Part shown: positions 28,087-38,402 of the stretch, in pieces
How the letters are laid out: each line of letters starts with the position of its first letter
Numbering within the stretch: position 1 is the stretch's first letter
Source: Gluconobacter kondonii
GTDB lineage: Bacteria > Pseudomonadota > Alphaproteobacteria > Acetobacterales > Acetobacteraceae
Length of the DNA: 64,000 bases
Direction of reading: 5' to 3'
NCBI RefSeq assembly: GCF_002723995.1
Contig: NZ_BEWP01000004.1
Location: 1 to 64,000 of the forward strand
Notes under the pieces: generated by a model
Databases searched by the model: none
The model's input: only the letters and a program-made list of their open reading frames with translations
Told to the model about the DNA's origin: nothing
Program-made: the position numbers and the translations under genes

Positions 28087-28748
28087 CCGCTTTTCTCGCC
28101 CTGATCGACCGTGACCTACGCCTGGCGTTCCGCTTCGGCGCCGACACGCTGGCCTCGCTGCTCTTCTTTATATTATGTGGCAGCCTGTTTCCCCTTGCCC
28201 TCGGCCCCTCGCCCGACCTTCTGCGACATATGGGGCCGGGTATCATCTGGGTCTGCGCGCTGCTGGCCTGCCTTCTGCCGCTGGACCGCCTGTTCGGAGC
28301 CGAACTCGAAGACGGCTCTCTCGATCTGCTGATGCTGACCGGTCCGGCCCCTGCCGCTGTGGCCTTCGCCAAAATGGCCGCGCACTGGCTGACGACGGGC
28401 CTGCCTCTGCTGATCGCGAGCATCCCGCTCGGTATCATGCTGGGCGTCAAAGGCTCCGAACTGCCGCTCCTGCTGGCCGGTCTTGCGATGGGCACGATGT
28501 CCCTCTCACTTCTCGGCGGCATGGCAGCCTCAATCGTACTTGGCGCGCGGCGTGGTGGCGTTCTGCTCCCGCTGCTCGTTCTGCCGCTGGCAACGCCCGT
28601 TCTGATTTTTGGCGCGGCCTCGTCCTATGCAGGACAGTTGGCCACATCCCCCGCCGCCAGTCTGGATCTGCTGGGAGCATGCCTTTTCGCCTGCCTGCCG
28701 CTGTGCCCCCTCGCCGCCGGGCAGGGCCTCAAGGCCGCCGTAGGTTGA
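28083..28748 (+). CDS. ccmB: Cytochrome c maturation membrane protein CcmB
   Basis: 221-residue hydrophobic protein with six likely spans, CcmB family. LIDRDLRLAFRFGADTLASLLFF at the N-terminus, ALLACLLPLDRLFGAELEDGSLDLLMLTG and the last third are typical. It forms the membrane half of the heme-handling ABC transporter with CcmA. Four-base overlap with ccmA. Confidence 0.93.
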   Translation: MTAFLALIDRDLRLAFRFGADTLASLLFFILCGSLFPLALGPSPDLLRHMGPGIIWVCALLACLLPLDRLFGAELEDGSLDLLMLTGPAPAAVAFAKMAAHWLTTGLPLLIASIPLGIMLGVKGSELPLLLAGLAMGTMSLSLLGGMAASIVLGARRGGVLLPLLVLPLATPVLIFGAASSYAGQLATSPAASLDLLGACLFACLPLCPLAAGQGLKAAVG

Positions 28749-28851
28749 GAGAAATGTTATATCTTAACAGGATGTCATCGGAGGGCCTTTGACGCGATGA
28801 CACCTTTATGAAACGACTGGACCATATTCGTTTCATATCGAGATCATCGCC

Positions 28852-31800
28852 ATGCCCCAACGTCCCTCGCTCAGAAACTCCCTCCTGTCCTGCGCAGCCC
28901 TGATGGGGCTGGGGTTCAGCGTCGCGCAGGCCGAGCCGGGCTATCTGCGTGAACCCTCGATTTCCGGCCAGACTGTCCTGTTCAACGCCGAGCAGTCCGT
29001 CTGGAGCGTTCCCCTCGCGGGCGGGCAGGCCCAGCGCCTGACGACCGTGCCGCAGGGTGCGAACGCCATCGACCCGCATCCCGTCATTTCCCCGGACGGC
29101 ACCCAGATCGCCTTCGCCGCCAATTTCGACGGCCCGACCGAAATCTACATCATGCCCCGCAGCGGCGGCACGCCGCATCGCCTGACCTTCGAGAACGTCG
29201 CGCGTCTGAAGATCATCGGCTGGGACGCGCATGCCGGGGTGCTCTATGCCAGCCCTGCCGCAACCGGCCCCTATTACAGCCAGACCGTCTCGGCCATTGA
29301 TCCGAAAACCGGCGCAACGCGCGTCTTCCCGCTTTCCGGCGCGAACGATGCCGCGCTCAGCCCGGACGGACGCTGGCTTTATGCTGTCCGCTTCGGCCTC
29401 GCCACGACCGGCGATCACATGCGCGCCTATCGCGGCGGCGCCCTGTCCCAGCTCTGGCGCTTCGACCTTCAGAACGGCAAGGAAGCCGAGCGCATCGGCA
29501 CGCGTGACGCTAACCTGATCCGCCCGATGCCTTGGCGCGACCGCCTGATCGTCATTTCCGACGAAAACGGCCGCTACAATCTGTGGAGCCTCGCCACCGA
29601 CGGCTCGGACGCGAAACAGCTCACCCATTTCACGGATTACAGCGTCCTCGAGGCCGCCATTTCCGGCGATCATATCGTCTTCCGTAAAGGCGCGGACCTG
29701 TTCGATTTCAATCTGGCCAGCGGTGAGACCACGCCCGTCAAGGTGGACCTGACCTCCGACAACCTGCCCCGCAGCCCGTACTGGCTGGAAAAGCCAACGC
29801 GCTTCATGACGTCCTCGACCATCTCCCCCAAGGGCGATGCCGCTGCTTTCACCATGCGCGGTCATGTCGTGGTCGCCGGCGCTTCACCCCGCCGCGTCGT
29901 CGTTCTCGCCACACCCGATAACGTCCGCCTGCGTCTCGCCCAGATCACGCCGGACGGCCAATCCGTCCTTGCCTTCAGCGATGCAGGCGGCGATTCTGCC
30001 CTGTGGCGCTTTGCAGCCGACGGCAGCGGCAAGGGCGAGGCCATCACCCAGCCCTCCTCCACCGAGCCCGTGGCGCTGTCTCTTTCCCCGGATGGCAAAT
30101 ACGCCGCCCATACCGACCTTCTGGGCCACCTCTGGCTGACGGACCTGTCCACCAAGGCCGACAAACTGGTCGATAACGCCACGCTGGACGGCACCAACGT
30201 TTTTGATTCCGTATCCTGGTCCCCGGATGGACATGTTCTGGCCTATGTCCGCACACGCGGCACGAACCTGCGTCGCCAGATCGCCCTTTACGTCCCCGCC
30301 ACGGGCCAGTCGAACTGGGTGACGGACGGGCGCTATGAATCCTATACGCCCAGCTTCTCCCCGGACGGCAAATGGCTGTGGTTCCTGTCGGACCGCACGT
30401 TCTCGCTCGCCAACGGCTCGCCCTGGGGAGACCGCAATATCGGACCGGCCTTCCCGAAGCGGACCGGACTTTATGCCCTCGCCCTCCAGTCCGGCGAACG
30501 CTTCCCGTTCCAGCCCGCAACCGAACTGGACCCGACGGACAAGAAGCCCGACGCTGATAAAAAGGACGACAAGAAGAAAGACGGCGACAAGAAAAAATCC
30601 CTTCCCGCCATCGAATGGGCCGGGATCGCCACACGTCTCTATCAGGCCCCGGTTCCGGCCGGAGACTATGAAGGCCTCGGCGTTTCGGACGACTATCTGT
30701 TCACGATCGACAATTCCGGCTCAGGCGACGGTCCGGGCGATCTGAAGTCGATCCACATCGACAATAACGAACACAAGATTGAAACCTACGCGGCCAAGAT
30801 TTCGGATTTCGACATCACCCCGGACGGCAAGACCCTTCTGACCCTCAGCCGTCGCGGCAAAAACGCGCCGGAACTGCTCCTGACGCCCGCTGGCGAGAAG
30901 CAGCCCAAAGAACTGGACGGCAAGAAGATCGACCTCGACCATCTGCGTCTGCGGATCGACCCCGGACAGGAATGGGCGGACGAATTCGTGGACGCCTGGC
31001 GCCTGCACCGCGACCACTATTATGACCGCGACCTGCACGGCGTGGACTGGAAAGCCGTACGCGCCCATTTCGCCCCGCTCGTGGACCGTCTCGGCGATCG
31101 TGCGGATCTCGATGATCTGCTCGGCCAGATGGTGGCGGAAATCGGCGCCATGCACTCCCAGCTCCACGCGCCCACGACCTTCGACCAACCCGCTTCCAGC
31201 CTCATTGCCGGCCTCGGCGCGCATCTGACGCATGAGGACAAGGGCTTCCGGATCGACCACATCTATCAGGGCGACCGCGACCTGCCCGACCAGCAGTCCC
31301 CGCTGGCCGCGCCCGGCGTGGACGCCCGGAACGGCGATCTCATCATCGCAATCAACGGTCAGCCGACCGCAGGCCAGCCCGATCTCGGCTCGTTGCTTGC
31401 CGATCAGGCCGGAAAGCAGGTTCTGCTGACGCTCTCGCGCGGCGGAAAGGACCACAAGATCATCGTGACGCCCGTGTCTTATATGAAAGAGCGTGACCTG
31501 CGCGCACGCGACTGGGAAGTCAGCCGTGCTGATGTTGTCGACCGGGCCAGCCATGGTCGCATCGGCTATCTGCACCTGCAATCCATGGTCAGCGACGACA
31601 TGGAAGCGTTTGCCCGCGAGTTCTATGCCAATATCGATAAGGACGGCCTGATCGTGGACGTCCGTGGCAACACGGGCGGCAATATCGACAGCTGGGTTCT
31701 CACACAGCTCATGCGTCGCCCGTGGATGTTCTGGGGCCGCTACGGCAACGCGCCGTCGGTGGATATGCAGCAGTCCTTTCAGGGGCGTCTGATCGTCCTG

Positions 31801-32172
31801 TCCGATGAAATGACCTATTCGGACGGCGAGACCTTCTCGCAGGGCATCAAGTCCCTGCATATCGCCCCGCTGTTGGGCGAGCGGACCGCAGGCGCGGGCG
31901 TCTGGCTCTCGGACGGAGACCGCCTTATCGACAACGGCAATGCCCGTACAGCCGAAAATCCTTATTTCGACCTGAACGGACAATGGCTGGTCGAGAACAA
32001 GGGCGTCTCTCCGGACATTGAAGTCGAGAACATGCCGGTTGCCACCTTCAATGGACAGGACCAGCAGCTCGACGCAGCCCTCACATGGCTGCGCAAGGAT
32101 ATGGCCGACCATCCGCGTCCAACCCTGAAACCCGCTCCCTTCCCGGCCCAGCAGCCCGCCGCCCCGAAATAA
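28852..32172 (+). CDS. Secreted tricorn-type S41 serine protease
   Basis: 1106 residues with a signal peptide (1-27). The N-terminal half is a chain of TolB/WD40-like beta-propeller blades (many SPDG repeats) to about 560. A Lys/Asp-rich insert (about 563-583) and a second propeller-like part follow, then a C1 core region, a PDZ domain (about 805-880) and the S41 peptidase domain. The nucleophile is Ser990 in MTYSDGETF, matching the tricorn active site; GNTGGN near 945 is the oxyanion region. It is a periplasmic homologue of archaeal tricorn protease, probably degrading peptides. It ends at a bidirectional terminator. Confidence 0.9.
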   Translation: MPQRPSLRNSLLSCAALMGLGFSVAQAEPGYLREPSISGQTVLFNAEQSVWSVPLAGGQAQRLTTVPQGANAIDPHPVISPDGTQIAFAANFDGPTEIYIMPRSGGTPHRLTFENVARLKIIGWDAHAGVLYASPAATGPYYSQTVSAIDPKTGATRVFPLSGANDAALSPDGRWLYAVRFGLATTGDHMRAYRGGALSQLWRFDLQNGKEAERIGTRDANLIRPMPWRDRLIVISDENGRYNLWSLATDGSDAKQLTHFTDYSVLEAAISGDHIVFRKGADLFDFNLASGETTPVKVDLTSDNLPRSPYWLEKPTRFMTSSTISPKGDAAAFTMRGHVVVAGASPRRVVVLATPDNVRLRLAQITPDGQSVLAFSDAGGDSALWRFAADGSGKGEAITQPSSTEPVALSLSPDGKYAAHTDLLGHLWLTDLSTKADKLVDNATLDGTNVFDSVSWSPDGHVLAYVRTRGTNLRRQIALYVPATGQSNWVTDGRYESYTPSFSPDGKWLWFLSDRTFSLANGSPWGDRNIGPAFPKRTGLYALALQSGERFPFQPATELDPTDKKPDADKKDDKKKDGDKKKSLPAIEWAGIATRLYQAPVPAGDYEGLGVSDDYLFTIDNSGSGDGPGDLKSIHIDNNEHKIETYAAKISDFDITPDGKTLLTLSRRGKNAPELLLTPAGEKQPKELDGKKIDLDHLRLRIDPGQEWADEFVDAWRLHRDHYYDRDLHGVDWKAVRAHFAPLVDRLGDRADLDDLLGQMVAEIGAMHSQLHAPTTFDQPASSLIAGLGAHLTHEDKGFRIDHIYQGDRDLPDQQSPLAAPGVDARNGDLIIAINGQPTAGQPDLGSLLADQAGKQVLLTLSRGGKDHKIIVTPVSYMKERDLRARDWEVSRADVVDRASHGRIGYLHLQSMVSDDMEAFAREFYANIDKDGLIVDVRGNTGGNIDSWVLTQLMRRPWMFWGRYGNAPSVDMQQSFQGRLIVLSDEMTYSDGETFSQGIKSLHIAPLLGERTAGAGVWLSDGDRLIDNGNARTAENPYFDLNGQWLVENKGVSPDIEVENMPVATFNGQDQQLDAALTWLRKDMADHPRPTLKPAPFPAQQPAAPK

Positions 32173-32190
32173 ACCGGAGCGTCTCTCCAC

Positions 32191-32227
32191 AAAAAAAAAC
32201 CTGTCCGATCACTCGGACAGGGGCTTT
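32191..32227. terminator. Bidirectional intrinsic terminator
   Basis: Stem CCTGTCCGA / TCGGACAGG with a TCAC loop between convergent genes. The minus-strand RNA ends in nine U residues (for cytochrome b561). The plus strand has a short GC then five U residues (for the protease gene). Confidence 0.92.
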
Positions 32228-32245
32228 TTCATGACATGCCGGTCT

Positions 32246-32794
32246 TCAGAGCATCCGGTCCATAACCGTATCCCTGCGACCATAACGATGCAGCAGAGCT
32301 GCAATGCCATGCCCGGCAATCAATACCCCCAGAATCCATGACGAAAACTGGTGCAACACATTCACCAGCGGCACAAACACAGGCGCCTTGTGGGCCAATG
32401 GCGGCAGATCGACGATCCACATCATAGGGATCGGCAACCCATGGACAGAACTCCGAAACCATCCCGTCAGCGGCACCACCAGCATCATCGCGTAAAGCGC
32501 AAAATGCCCGACCTGCACCGCCAGACGCTCTTCTTCAGGAATATCCGATGACATCGCAGGCGGCCGATGCGTTACCCGCCAGACGAGCCGCAGAACCGTC
32601 AGGATGATGATGAACGGCCCGATTTCCTTATGGATCAGCAGAAGAAGCGCCTTCTGGGGCGTTGCCGCATGCGGCATGATCCGCCCCACATAAAACCCCA
32701 GCAGCCACAGCGGAATAATGATGGCCGCCATGCCCCAGTGAAACAGTCTGGCGACAAGGGAATAACGCTGAAACGGCGCAGGGGTGTTGTCCAT
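32246..32794 (-). CDS. Cytochrome b561 family protein
   Basis: 182 residues with four membrane spans and the conserved heme-ligating histidines of prokaryotic cytochrome b561 (LFHWGMAA, IHKEIGP, VGHFALYAMM, LHQFSSWILG). Such proteins pass electrons from quinol to periplasmic acceptors or oxidise superoxide. CGGAGTAG lies upstream of the ATG. Monocistronic; divergent from the DedA/YqaA-like gene. Confidence 0.92.
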   Translation of the reverse strand: MDNTPAPFQRYSLVARLFHWGMAAIIIPLWLLGFYVGRIMPHAATPQKALLLLIHKEIGPFIIILTVLRLVWRVTHRPPAMSSDIPEEERLAVQVGHFALYAMMLVVPLTGWFRSSVHGLPIPMMWIVDLPPLAHKAPVFVPLVNVLHQFSSWILGVLIAGHGIAALLHRYGRRDTVMDRML

Positions 32795-32938
32795 GAAACG
32801 GCACTACTCCGGAAGAACGGTTCCACGTCCTATAGCCGTTCGTTTGCCGAAACACATGTTGCACAGAGTTACGGATTTGCAAGCTCCCGCAGGCCGGGTA
32901 GGACAGTACGGACGTTCTTACAGGAAGATCAGACCACC

Positions 32939-33517
32939 ATGCTGACACTGCTCTACACCCGCATCACCGAACTGGCCGCCTCGCCGCGTGCCGTCTGGTG
33001 GCTGATTGTTGTCGCCGTGGCGGAATCTTCCGTGTTTCCACTGCCCGTGGACCTGATGCTCGTGCCTATGCTGCTCGCCAATCGTGAGCGGGCGTGGTTT
33101 CTGGCTTTTGTCTGCACGACCGCCAGCGTCGTGGGTGGACTGATCGGCTGGGTCCTCGGGGCGTTCCTGATGAAACATATCGGCATGCCGATCGCGCATT
33201 TCTATCACGCGGATCAGCGCATCCTGAACCTGGAAGCCCTGTTCCGCCGCTATGGCGTCTGGATCATCCTCGCCAAGGGCCTGACCCCACTGCCCTACAA
33301 ATTCGTCACGCTGGCGGCAGGGGCGGCGCATTTCCCACTGCTCCCGTTCATTGCCGCAAGCGTCGTCACCCGGGGCGCACGCTTCTTCCTCGAAGCCGCC
33401 CTGCTCCGCGCTTTCGGAGAGCCCATCCGCGATTTCATCGAAAAACGTCTGGCGCTCGTTCTGTTCGGCGCCCTGATCCTGATCGCAGGCGGCATCGCCC
33501 TGATCGAATTTCTTTAA
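32939..33517 (+). CDS. DedA/YqaA-like membrane protein
   Basis: 192 residues from ATG 32939, with AGGAAG eleven bases upstream. A longer in-frame opening from 32567 is rejected because it runs through the cytochrome b561 gene. The SNARE-associated/VTT fold is indicated by ESSVFPLPVDLMLVPMLLANR, a glycine-rich helix hairpin and RRYGVWIILAKGLTPLPYKFVTLAAG. Relatives act as phospholipid scramblases or transporters. Ends five bases before the convergent slt. Confidence 0.85.
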   Translation: MLTLLYTRITELAASPRAVWWLIVVAVAESSVFPLPVDLMLVPMLLANRERAWFLAFVCTTASVVGGLIGWVLGAFLMKHIGMPIAHFYHADQRILNLEALFRRYGVWIILAKGLTPLPYKFVTLAAGAAHFPLLPFIAASVVTRGARFFLEAALLRAFGEPIRDFIEKRLALVLFGALILIAGGIALIEFL

Positions 33518-33522
33518 GGACC

Positions 33523-35487
33523 TTAGTTCAGGGCCATGCGCTCATGCGCCATGGCCTGCTCTTCACCAAAAGACGGCCATTCCGAACGCGTCAATGCCTT
33601 CAGGGACGGAGACGGCAGACCCATGCGGTGCGCATACAGCCACGTATAGGTCAGGGCGCGATGAACATAATCGCGCGTCTCGTTATTCGGCAGCGTTTCC
33701 ATGAAGAACAGCGGGTCATGCATGTCCGCCTTCTGCGCGCCTTCCCAGCGCGCAATCGCTCCCGGCCCGGCGTTATAGGACGCCAGAACCCGAACCAGAT
33801 CGCCACCTTCAGGCGGCGTCACCGTCGCAACACGGCTCGACTGGTTCGCGAGATACAGCACATAAAGCTGTCCGATCTCCAGATTGGAAGACGGATTGTG
33901 CAGACGGCTGACCATATCGGGGGCCACCGGAATCACCGCCACGCCATGCGAATCATACGTCATATGCGACGTGGTAACGAAACTCGCCGTCACCGGGCGG
34001 ATCTGCATCAGACCATGCGCCCCGGCCCCTGACGTCGCCGACGGATCGAAGTTGGATTCCACCCGCGTCAGCGCATAGACCAGCGCTGGATTCATCCGAA
34101 AACCATGGCTGGGCTTCAGGGCGGGCAGAGGCAGCGGCGTCGGTGGCGTCACCTCAGATTCCCGATGCATGACCAGAGAGGCAAGCTGCTCGGACAGATC
34201 CTCATAGCCCGCCGCCTGAGCGACCAGCTGAAGTGACCGCGACCGCGCGCTGTCGGAGGCGACATCAACCCACATACGCCGGATCAGGTTTTCGGCCCGC
34301 ATCCGTTCGCCGATCTGAAGCAGTGCGAAAAGCTGACGCCCCTGCGGCAGAGCGCCCACAGCCTCGACGTCAATTTCGGCAAGCACAGGCACCGGATCAT
34401 GCAGCGTGACCTCAATCCGCCCACCGGGCAGGCGCGCATGGCCATGACGCCCAAGTTCCAGCGTCTGGGAAGCCAGCATGCCATAGAAGGTTTCGTGATG
34501 CGTGGCAGCGCGATGCAGCCACTTCACATAACCCGCCATGTCATGACGCCGTCCCTCAGCCCGTGCTGCCCAGAACGCAGCAGCCGCGCGGATTTCCAGT
34601 GCCGTGACAGGCGCATTGGCCGCAGATTGGAACAGGTCATAGGCCGCCTCGACATGCCCTTCGCGCCACGCAGCAAGCCCGGCAACATAAGCGGGCAGCC
34701 CAACCTGATGATCCCCACGGCCAAATCCAGCACTCGCATTCCGCAACGCCGCAAGGGTTTCCCCCTGTGACAGCAGACCCAGTGCAATCTCGCCGTAAAG
34801 CTGCGCCGCGTAAGAGGCGCTCATCCCCGGCGTGATGTCCACGAGATGCAACGCACTTTCCGCACCCCGCACACCCGTCAGAACCCGTTCCTGAACCGTC
34901 CGGTCCAGCAGCGGATTGCGGGCGAATGCATGCATCAGCGGATCGACGGGAGAGGCCGTGCCCTTCATATCGTCAGCCCGCGCATCAGCAGCAAGCGGAC
35001 GGACGAAAGACTGCATCTGCACCGTTCCCGGCAACGCGATTTTCAAAAGAAGAGCCTGAATGTTCGATGCATCGGGCTGGGACGCATAGTCATGCAGCCA
35101 TTCCCGAAGCTGTTCGGCCGCAGGATGCGCGCCCGGTGCGAGATAACGCTCAGCCAGCACATCAGGCAGCAGGACATGGTCAGTCAGCAGACGCATCTGC
35201 TCCTGAACAACGCGGAAATTGCCTTGGCGCTGCGCCTGAAAGATCAATCGATACCGGCTAGCCATGGCCGCCGTCAGCGGATGGGGCAGCGAAACAACGC
35301 CATCCCCGCCCAGAGACGGCCGGGCTTCGGCAAACGCAGTCTCGTCCCCGGCCGGTTCCGGCTGGGGAGTGAGGTTGCGTGTGCTGTCCGCACGCGCCGG
35401 AGACAGTGAGCCACCGGCCAGAATCAGTACGCTGACGAGCAAAGCCCGGGCACTACTGCCTGAAATGAAAGGGGGTGTCCTTCGCAT
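33523..35487 (-). CDS. slt: Soluble lytic murein transglycosylase
   Basis: 654 residues, signal peptide (about 1-33). An alpha-helical superhelix (U and L domains, about 60-440) precedes the catalytic SLT domain. The catalytic acid is Glu477 in LTRVESNFDP, followed by GAHGLMQI and ASYNAGPGAI, all diagnostic. It cleaves peptidoglycan glycan strands in the periplasm to 1,6-anhydro products. Monocistronic. Confidence 0.94.
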   Translation of the reverse strand: MRRTPPFISGSSARALLVSVLILAGGSLSPARADSTRNLTPQPEPAGDETAFAEARPSLGGDGVVSLPHPLTAAMASRYRLIFQAQRQGNFRVVQEQMRLLTDHVLLPDVLAERYLAPGAHPAAEQLREWLHDYASQPDASNIQALLLKIALPGTVQMQSFVRPLAADARADDMKGTASPVDPLMHAFARNPLLDRTVQERVLTGVRGAESALHLVDITPGMSASYAAQLYGEIALGLLSQGETLAALRNASAGFGRGDHQVGLPAYVAGLAAWREGHVEAAYDLFQSAANAPVTALEIRAAAAFWAARAEGRRHDMAGYVKWLHRAATHHETFYGMLASQTLELGRHGHARLPGGRIEVTLHDPVPVLAEIDVEAVGALPQGRQLFALLQIGERMRAENLIRRMWVDVASDSARSRSLQLVAQAAGYEDLSEQLASLVMHRESEVTPPTPLPLPALKPSHGFRMNPALVYALTRVESNFDPSATSGAGAHGLMQIRPVTASFVTTSHMTYDSHGVAVIPVAPDMVSRLHNPSSNLEIGQLYVLYLANQSSRVATVTPPEGGDLVRVLASYNAGPGAIARWEGAQKADMHDPLFFMETLPNNETRDYVHRALTYTWLYAHRMGLPSPSLKALTRSEWPSFGEEQAMAHERMALN

Positions 35488-35669
35488 AGCAGCGGGTTGC
35501 TACCCGCTTTGCAGGGCCTTGGCAAGAACTTGTTAAGTTCTACACACCCTTGGACTGGGCAATGATATAACCCAACCCTAAAACAATCCAGTGGCAAACA
35601 CCTGTCATCGCGCGTTTTTTTACGTTTTTCCGAAGTTTTTTAATGGTAGCATTTGTACCCATTTAGTCC

Positions 35670-36527
35670 TCATTCTTCTGGAGAGAGTTTCTCCATCAGA
35701 ATCAGCAGATCCTGCCAGGCATTCCGCCGCGCAGCCGCACTTGCACGCAGTTGCAGAGGGTGCCGCATCGGCAGAAGTGGCACCGGAGTCGCAAGCCCCG
35801 GAACCGATACGTCCGTCCACCGCCCCCGCATCCGCCCGACAGCAGCATCCGGCCCCACCAGCATCTTGAGCGGCGTCACCCCCATCGTCACCAGAAACCC
35901 CGGTCGACACAGGGCAATGGTCCGCAACAGAAGCGGAAGACAGGCCTGCATTTCCGCATCGCTCGGCGTTCGCCCGCCGGGCGGCCGCCAAGGCAAGGCG
36001 GGCGCCATCGAAATCCCTCCGCGCTCCAGTCCCGCAGACCGCAGCATTTTCTCCAACAATGCCCCACCCTCGCCCGCAAACAACGTGCCGGAACGGTCCT
36101 CATCCGCATCAGGCGCCTCGCCGATCAGCATGAACGGCGCCCCCTCGACGAAAACCGGCTCCAACCGATGCGTGGCAGTTCGGGCCAGAAACAGGTCGCC
36201 CGGCGCTTCGGTCAGGCGCATCAGTGTCGGCAGATCCGGCGCTTCTTCCACCGCCCGCGCGGACAGCCCGCTCGCCGACGCACCAGCCGCCCTCGCAGGT
36301 ATCCGGCGCGCTCCGTCGCCTCCCGAAAGAGCCTCGGGCAAATGTTGCGCAAAATCCTGCCGCTCCGTCCCGACACGCGGCGGCAGTTGCGGTGTCGCCT
36401 CGGCCAGACGATCCACCGGCATTTCACACAGGGCCTCGTCCACACCCCAGTCATACTGGAGTTGAAGCGCGGCCAGCAGATCGGCACGGCTCAGAACTGC
36501 CGACACATCACTGACTGGGGGCGTCAT
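35670..36527 (-). CDS. Family-4-like uracil-DNA glycosylase lacking iron-sulfur ligands
   Basis: 285 residues from MTPPVSDVSAV (36527, GGACGG upstream; an ATG at 36554 is possible). The glycosylase motif GEAPDADEDRSGTLFAGEGG (136-155) aligns with the family signature GEAPGxxEDxxGxPFVG, and MRHPLQL near 262 is the second motif. Family 4 enzymes hold a [4Fe-4S] cluster with four Cys; only the last (Cys196, AEMQACLPLL) survives. The third is Trp180 (PWRPP) and the N-terminal CxxC is absent. A variable N-terminal region (about 40-95) is not recognised. DNA repair or UdgX-like roles are possible. Confidence 0.82.
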   Translation of the reverse strand: MTPPVSDVSAVLSRADLLAALQLQYDWGVDEALCEMPVDRLAEATPQLPPRVGTERQDFAQHLPEALSGGDGARRIPARAAGASASGLSARAVEEAPDLPTLMRLTEAPGDLFLARTATHRLEPVFVEGAPFMLIGEAPDADEDRSGTLFAGEGGALLEKMLRSAGLERGGISMAPALPWRPPGGRTPSDAEMQACLPLLLRTIALCRPGFLVTMGVTPLKMLVGPDAAVGRMRGRWTDVSVPGLATPVPLLPMRHPLQLRASAAARRNAWQDLLILMEKLSPEE

Positions 36528-36626
36528 GGTTGATCCGTCCTGATGGCCTCTCACTCCGTCGCCACACAGACCCTAAAGGGATGCCGGTTGGCGTGGAGCC
36601 TCAAGAGGGCTAGAGTTTCTTCCATT

Positions 36627-38402
36627 ATGCAGATCACACGCGGCTGGCCCAGATCATTCGAGGAATTTTCCCGCCCGCTCCGTCTGGTGCTTCCCGCTCT
36701 CGCGCTGGGCAGCAGCCTGACAGGGAGCGCGCTGGCCGCCCTGCCTCCGGCCATCAAGCCGACCGTTAATCCGGAAAATTCCCTGACCGGCTGGATGCTG
36801 GCAGCAACAGTCATGATGGAGCGCGGAGACGTTCCCGCCGCCAATCTGGCTCTCTCCCACGCCCTGCCGCTCGCCCCGCATAATCTCCAGCTACAACACG
36901 ACGCCCTGCGTTATGCCGCTATGGCCGGTCATCAGACCGAAGCCGTCAAACTTGCCAATGCCCTGCCCGATCAGGCCGCCGGCAGCGATATCGGCACACT
37001 CATTCTCGCGCAGGACGCCTTCGCCCGGCAGGACTGGGCCGCGATGCGCCGCATCCTCACCCGCAGCTCCCATCACGGTCCGCTCGTCACAATCGCAGCG
37101 CCCGTTCTCATGGGCTGGAGCCTCGCCGCCGAGGGCCATCCCGACAAGGCTCTGAACCTGCTGGCGGAAGCCGCAGGCCAGCCCGCGACCCGGAGACTCT
37201 ATCTTCTGCACGCGGCCATGGTGGCGGAATACCTCCCGACACCCCTGCTCGCCGGACAGCTCTATCACCGCACAGGAAACGCGTCCGGAGATCCGCTGAC
37301 GCTCCAGATCCTCTATGCGCAGCTCTATGGCGGCTGGCTCGAACGACATGGTCACCACAAGGAGGCCAGCGACGCTGTCGCCGCTCTGGGCGTAACCTCT
37401 CCGCTGGCCGCCCTCGTCATCGGCCCGTTCCAGCAGGATCTTCCAAACCTTAAAAAACCGACGCCAGTACTCGGCGGGGCCATCCTCAATCTCCAAATGG
37501 CCCTCATGATTACGGACGCCATCCAACAAGATGGTATTCCACGCGATCCCGCCATCATCGCCCTGCAACAGGCCATTTTCCTTGATCCCGGCCTGACACT
37601 CGCGCGAATCTTTCTGGCTGATACCTTCCGCGAGGCCAACCAGATCTCCAGCGGCCTCGCCGAACTAAACAGCATTTCGCCGTCCGATCCGCTTGCCGCC
37701 CTGGCCGCACAGGAACGCATCAACCTTGCCCTGCGCTCAGGAGACCTCGAACAGGAAGCCGATGCCCTGCACCGCGCTCTCGCCCTGCGCCCCGAGAACC
37801 CGGAATTCCTGATCCAGCTTGCCGAAGTCGAAGACCAGCGCGGTCATCATACAAACGCCATCGCACTCTATACCCGCGCGCTCAAGGCTTCCCCGCCCCG
37901 AAAAGAAATCCTCTGGCCCATCCTGCTGGGCCGCGCGATGGCCGCTCAGGAAAGCGGCAACTGGCCGATGGTGCAGGATGACATGAAACATGCGCTGGAA
38001 CTCGCCCCGGACCAGCCCGAAGCCCTGAACTTCGTCGGCTATGCCAATATCGAGCATAACACCGATCAGGCGCAGTCTCTCGCCATGCTGAAAAAAGCCG
38101 TTGATCTCCAACCCGCGGATGCGTCCATTCAGGACAGCTACGCCTGGGCCCTTCTCAAATATCGCGCAGACCTCAAAACCGCGCTTCCCATGCTGGTTCA
38201 GGCCGCCGAGCACGCGCCCGGCGATGCCGAAATCGGCTATCATCTCGGCGTCGCCTACTGGTATCTCGGACGGCACACCGAGGCGCAGGACCAGTGGAAC
38301 CAGTCCCTCGACGACAACCCCCAGCCGCAGGATCGCGCCCTTCTCCTTCAGGCGCTCCAGAACGGCGGACCCCATCTCGCAGCCTTCGAACAGAAACAAT
38401 GA
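36627..38402 (+). CDS. Exported tetratricopeptide-repeat protein
   Basis: 591 residues from [11 protein letters not shown], which gives a signal peptide ending about residue 38 (ALAA); a longer start at 36543 is less likely. The remainder is alpha-helical with TPR-like repeats throughout, clearest at 395-560 ([58 protein letters not shown]). This resembles outer-membrane-associated TPR proteins of Alphaproteobacteria. No enzymatic motif. Coupled to ispE by ATGA. Confidence 0.85.
   Translation: MQITRGWPRSFEEFSRPLRLVLPALALGSSLTGSALAALPPAIKPTVNPENSLTGWMLAATVMMERGDVPAANLALSHALPLAPHNLQLQHDALRYAAMAGHQTEAVKLANALPDQAAGSDIGTLILAQDAFARQDWAAMRRILTRSSHHGPLVTIAAPVLMGWSLAAEGHPDKALNLLAEAAGQPATRRLYLLHAAMVAEYLPTPLLAGQLYHRTGNASGDPLTLQILYAQLYGGWLERHGHHKEASDAVAALGVTSPLAALVIGPFQQDLPNLKKPTPVLGGAILNLQMALMITDAIQQDGIPRDPAIIALQQAIFLDPGLTLARIFLADTFREANQISSGLAELNSISPSDPLAALAAQERINLALRSGDLEQEADALHRALALRPENPEFLIQLAEVEDQRGHHTNAIALYTRALKASPPRKEILWPILLGRAMAAQESGNWPMVQDDMKHALELAPDQPEALNFVGYANIEHNTDQAQSLAMLKKAVDLQPADASIQDSYAWALLKYRADLKTALPMLVQAAEHAPGDAEIGYHLGVAYWYLGRHTEAQDQWNQSLDDNPQPQDRALLLQALQNGGPHLAAFEQKQ

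Noticed and set aside
28749-28851. TTTGACG...TTTATG as promoter of the tricorn gene
   Set aside because: No acceptable minus-10 box at 16-18 bases spacing.
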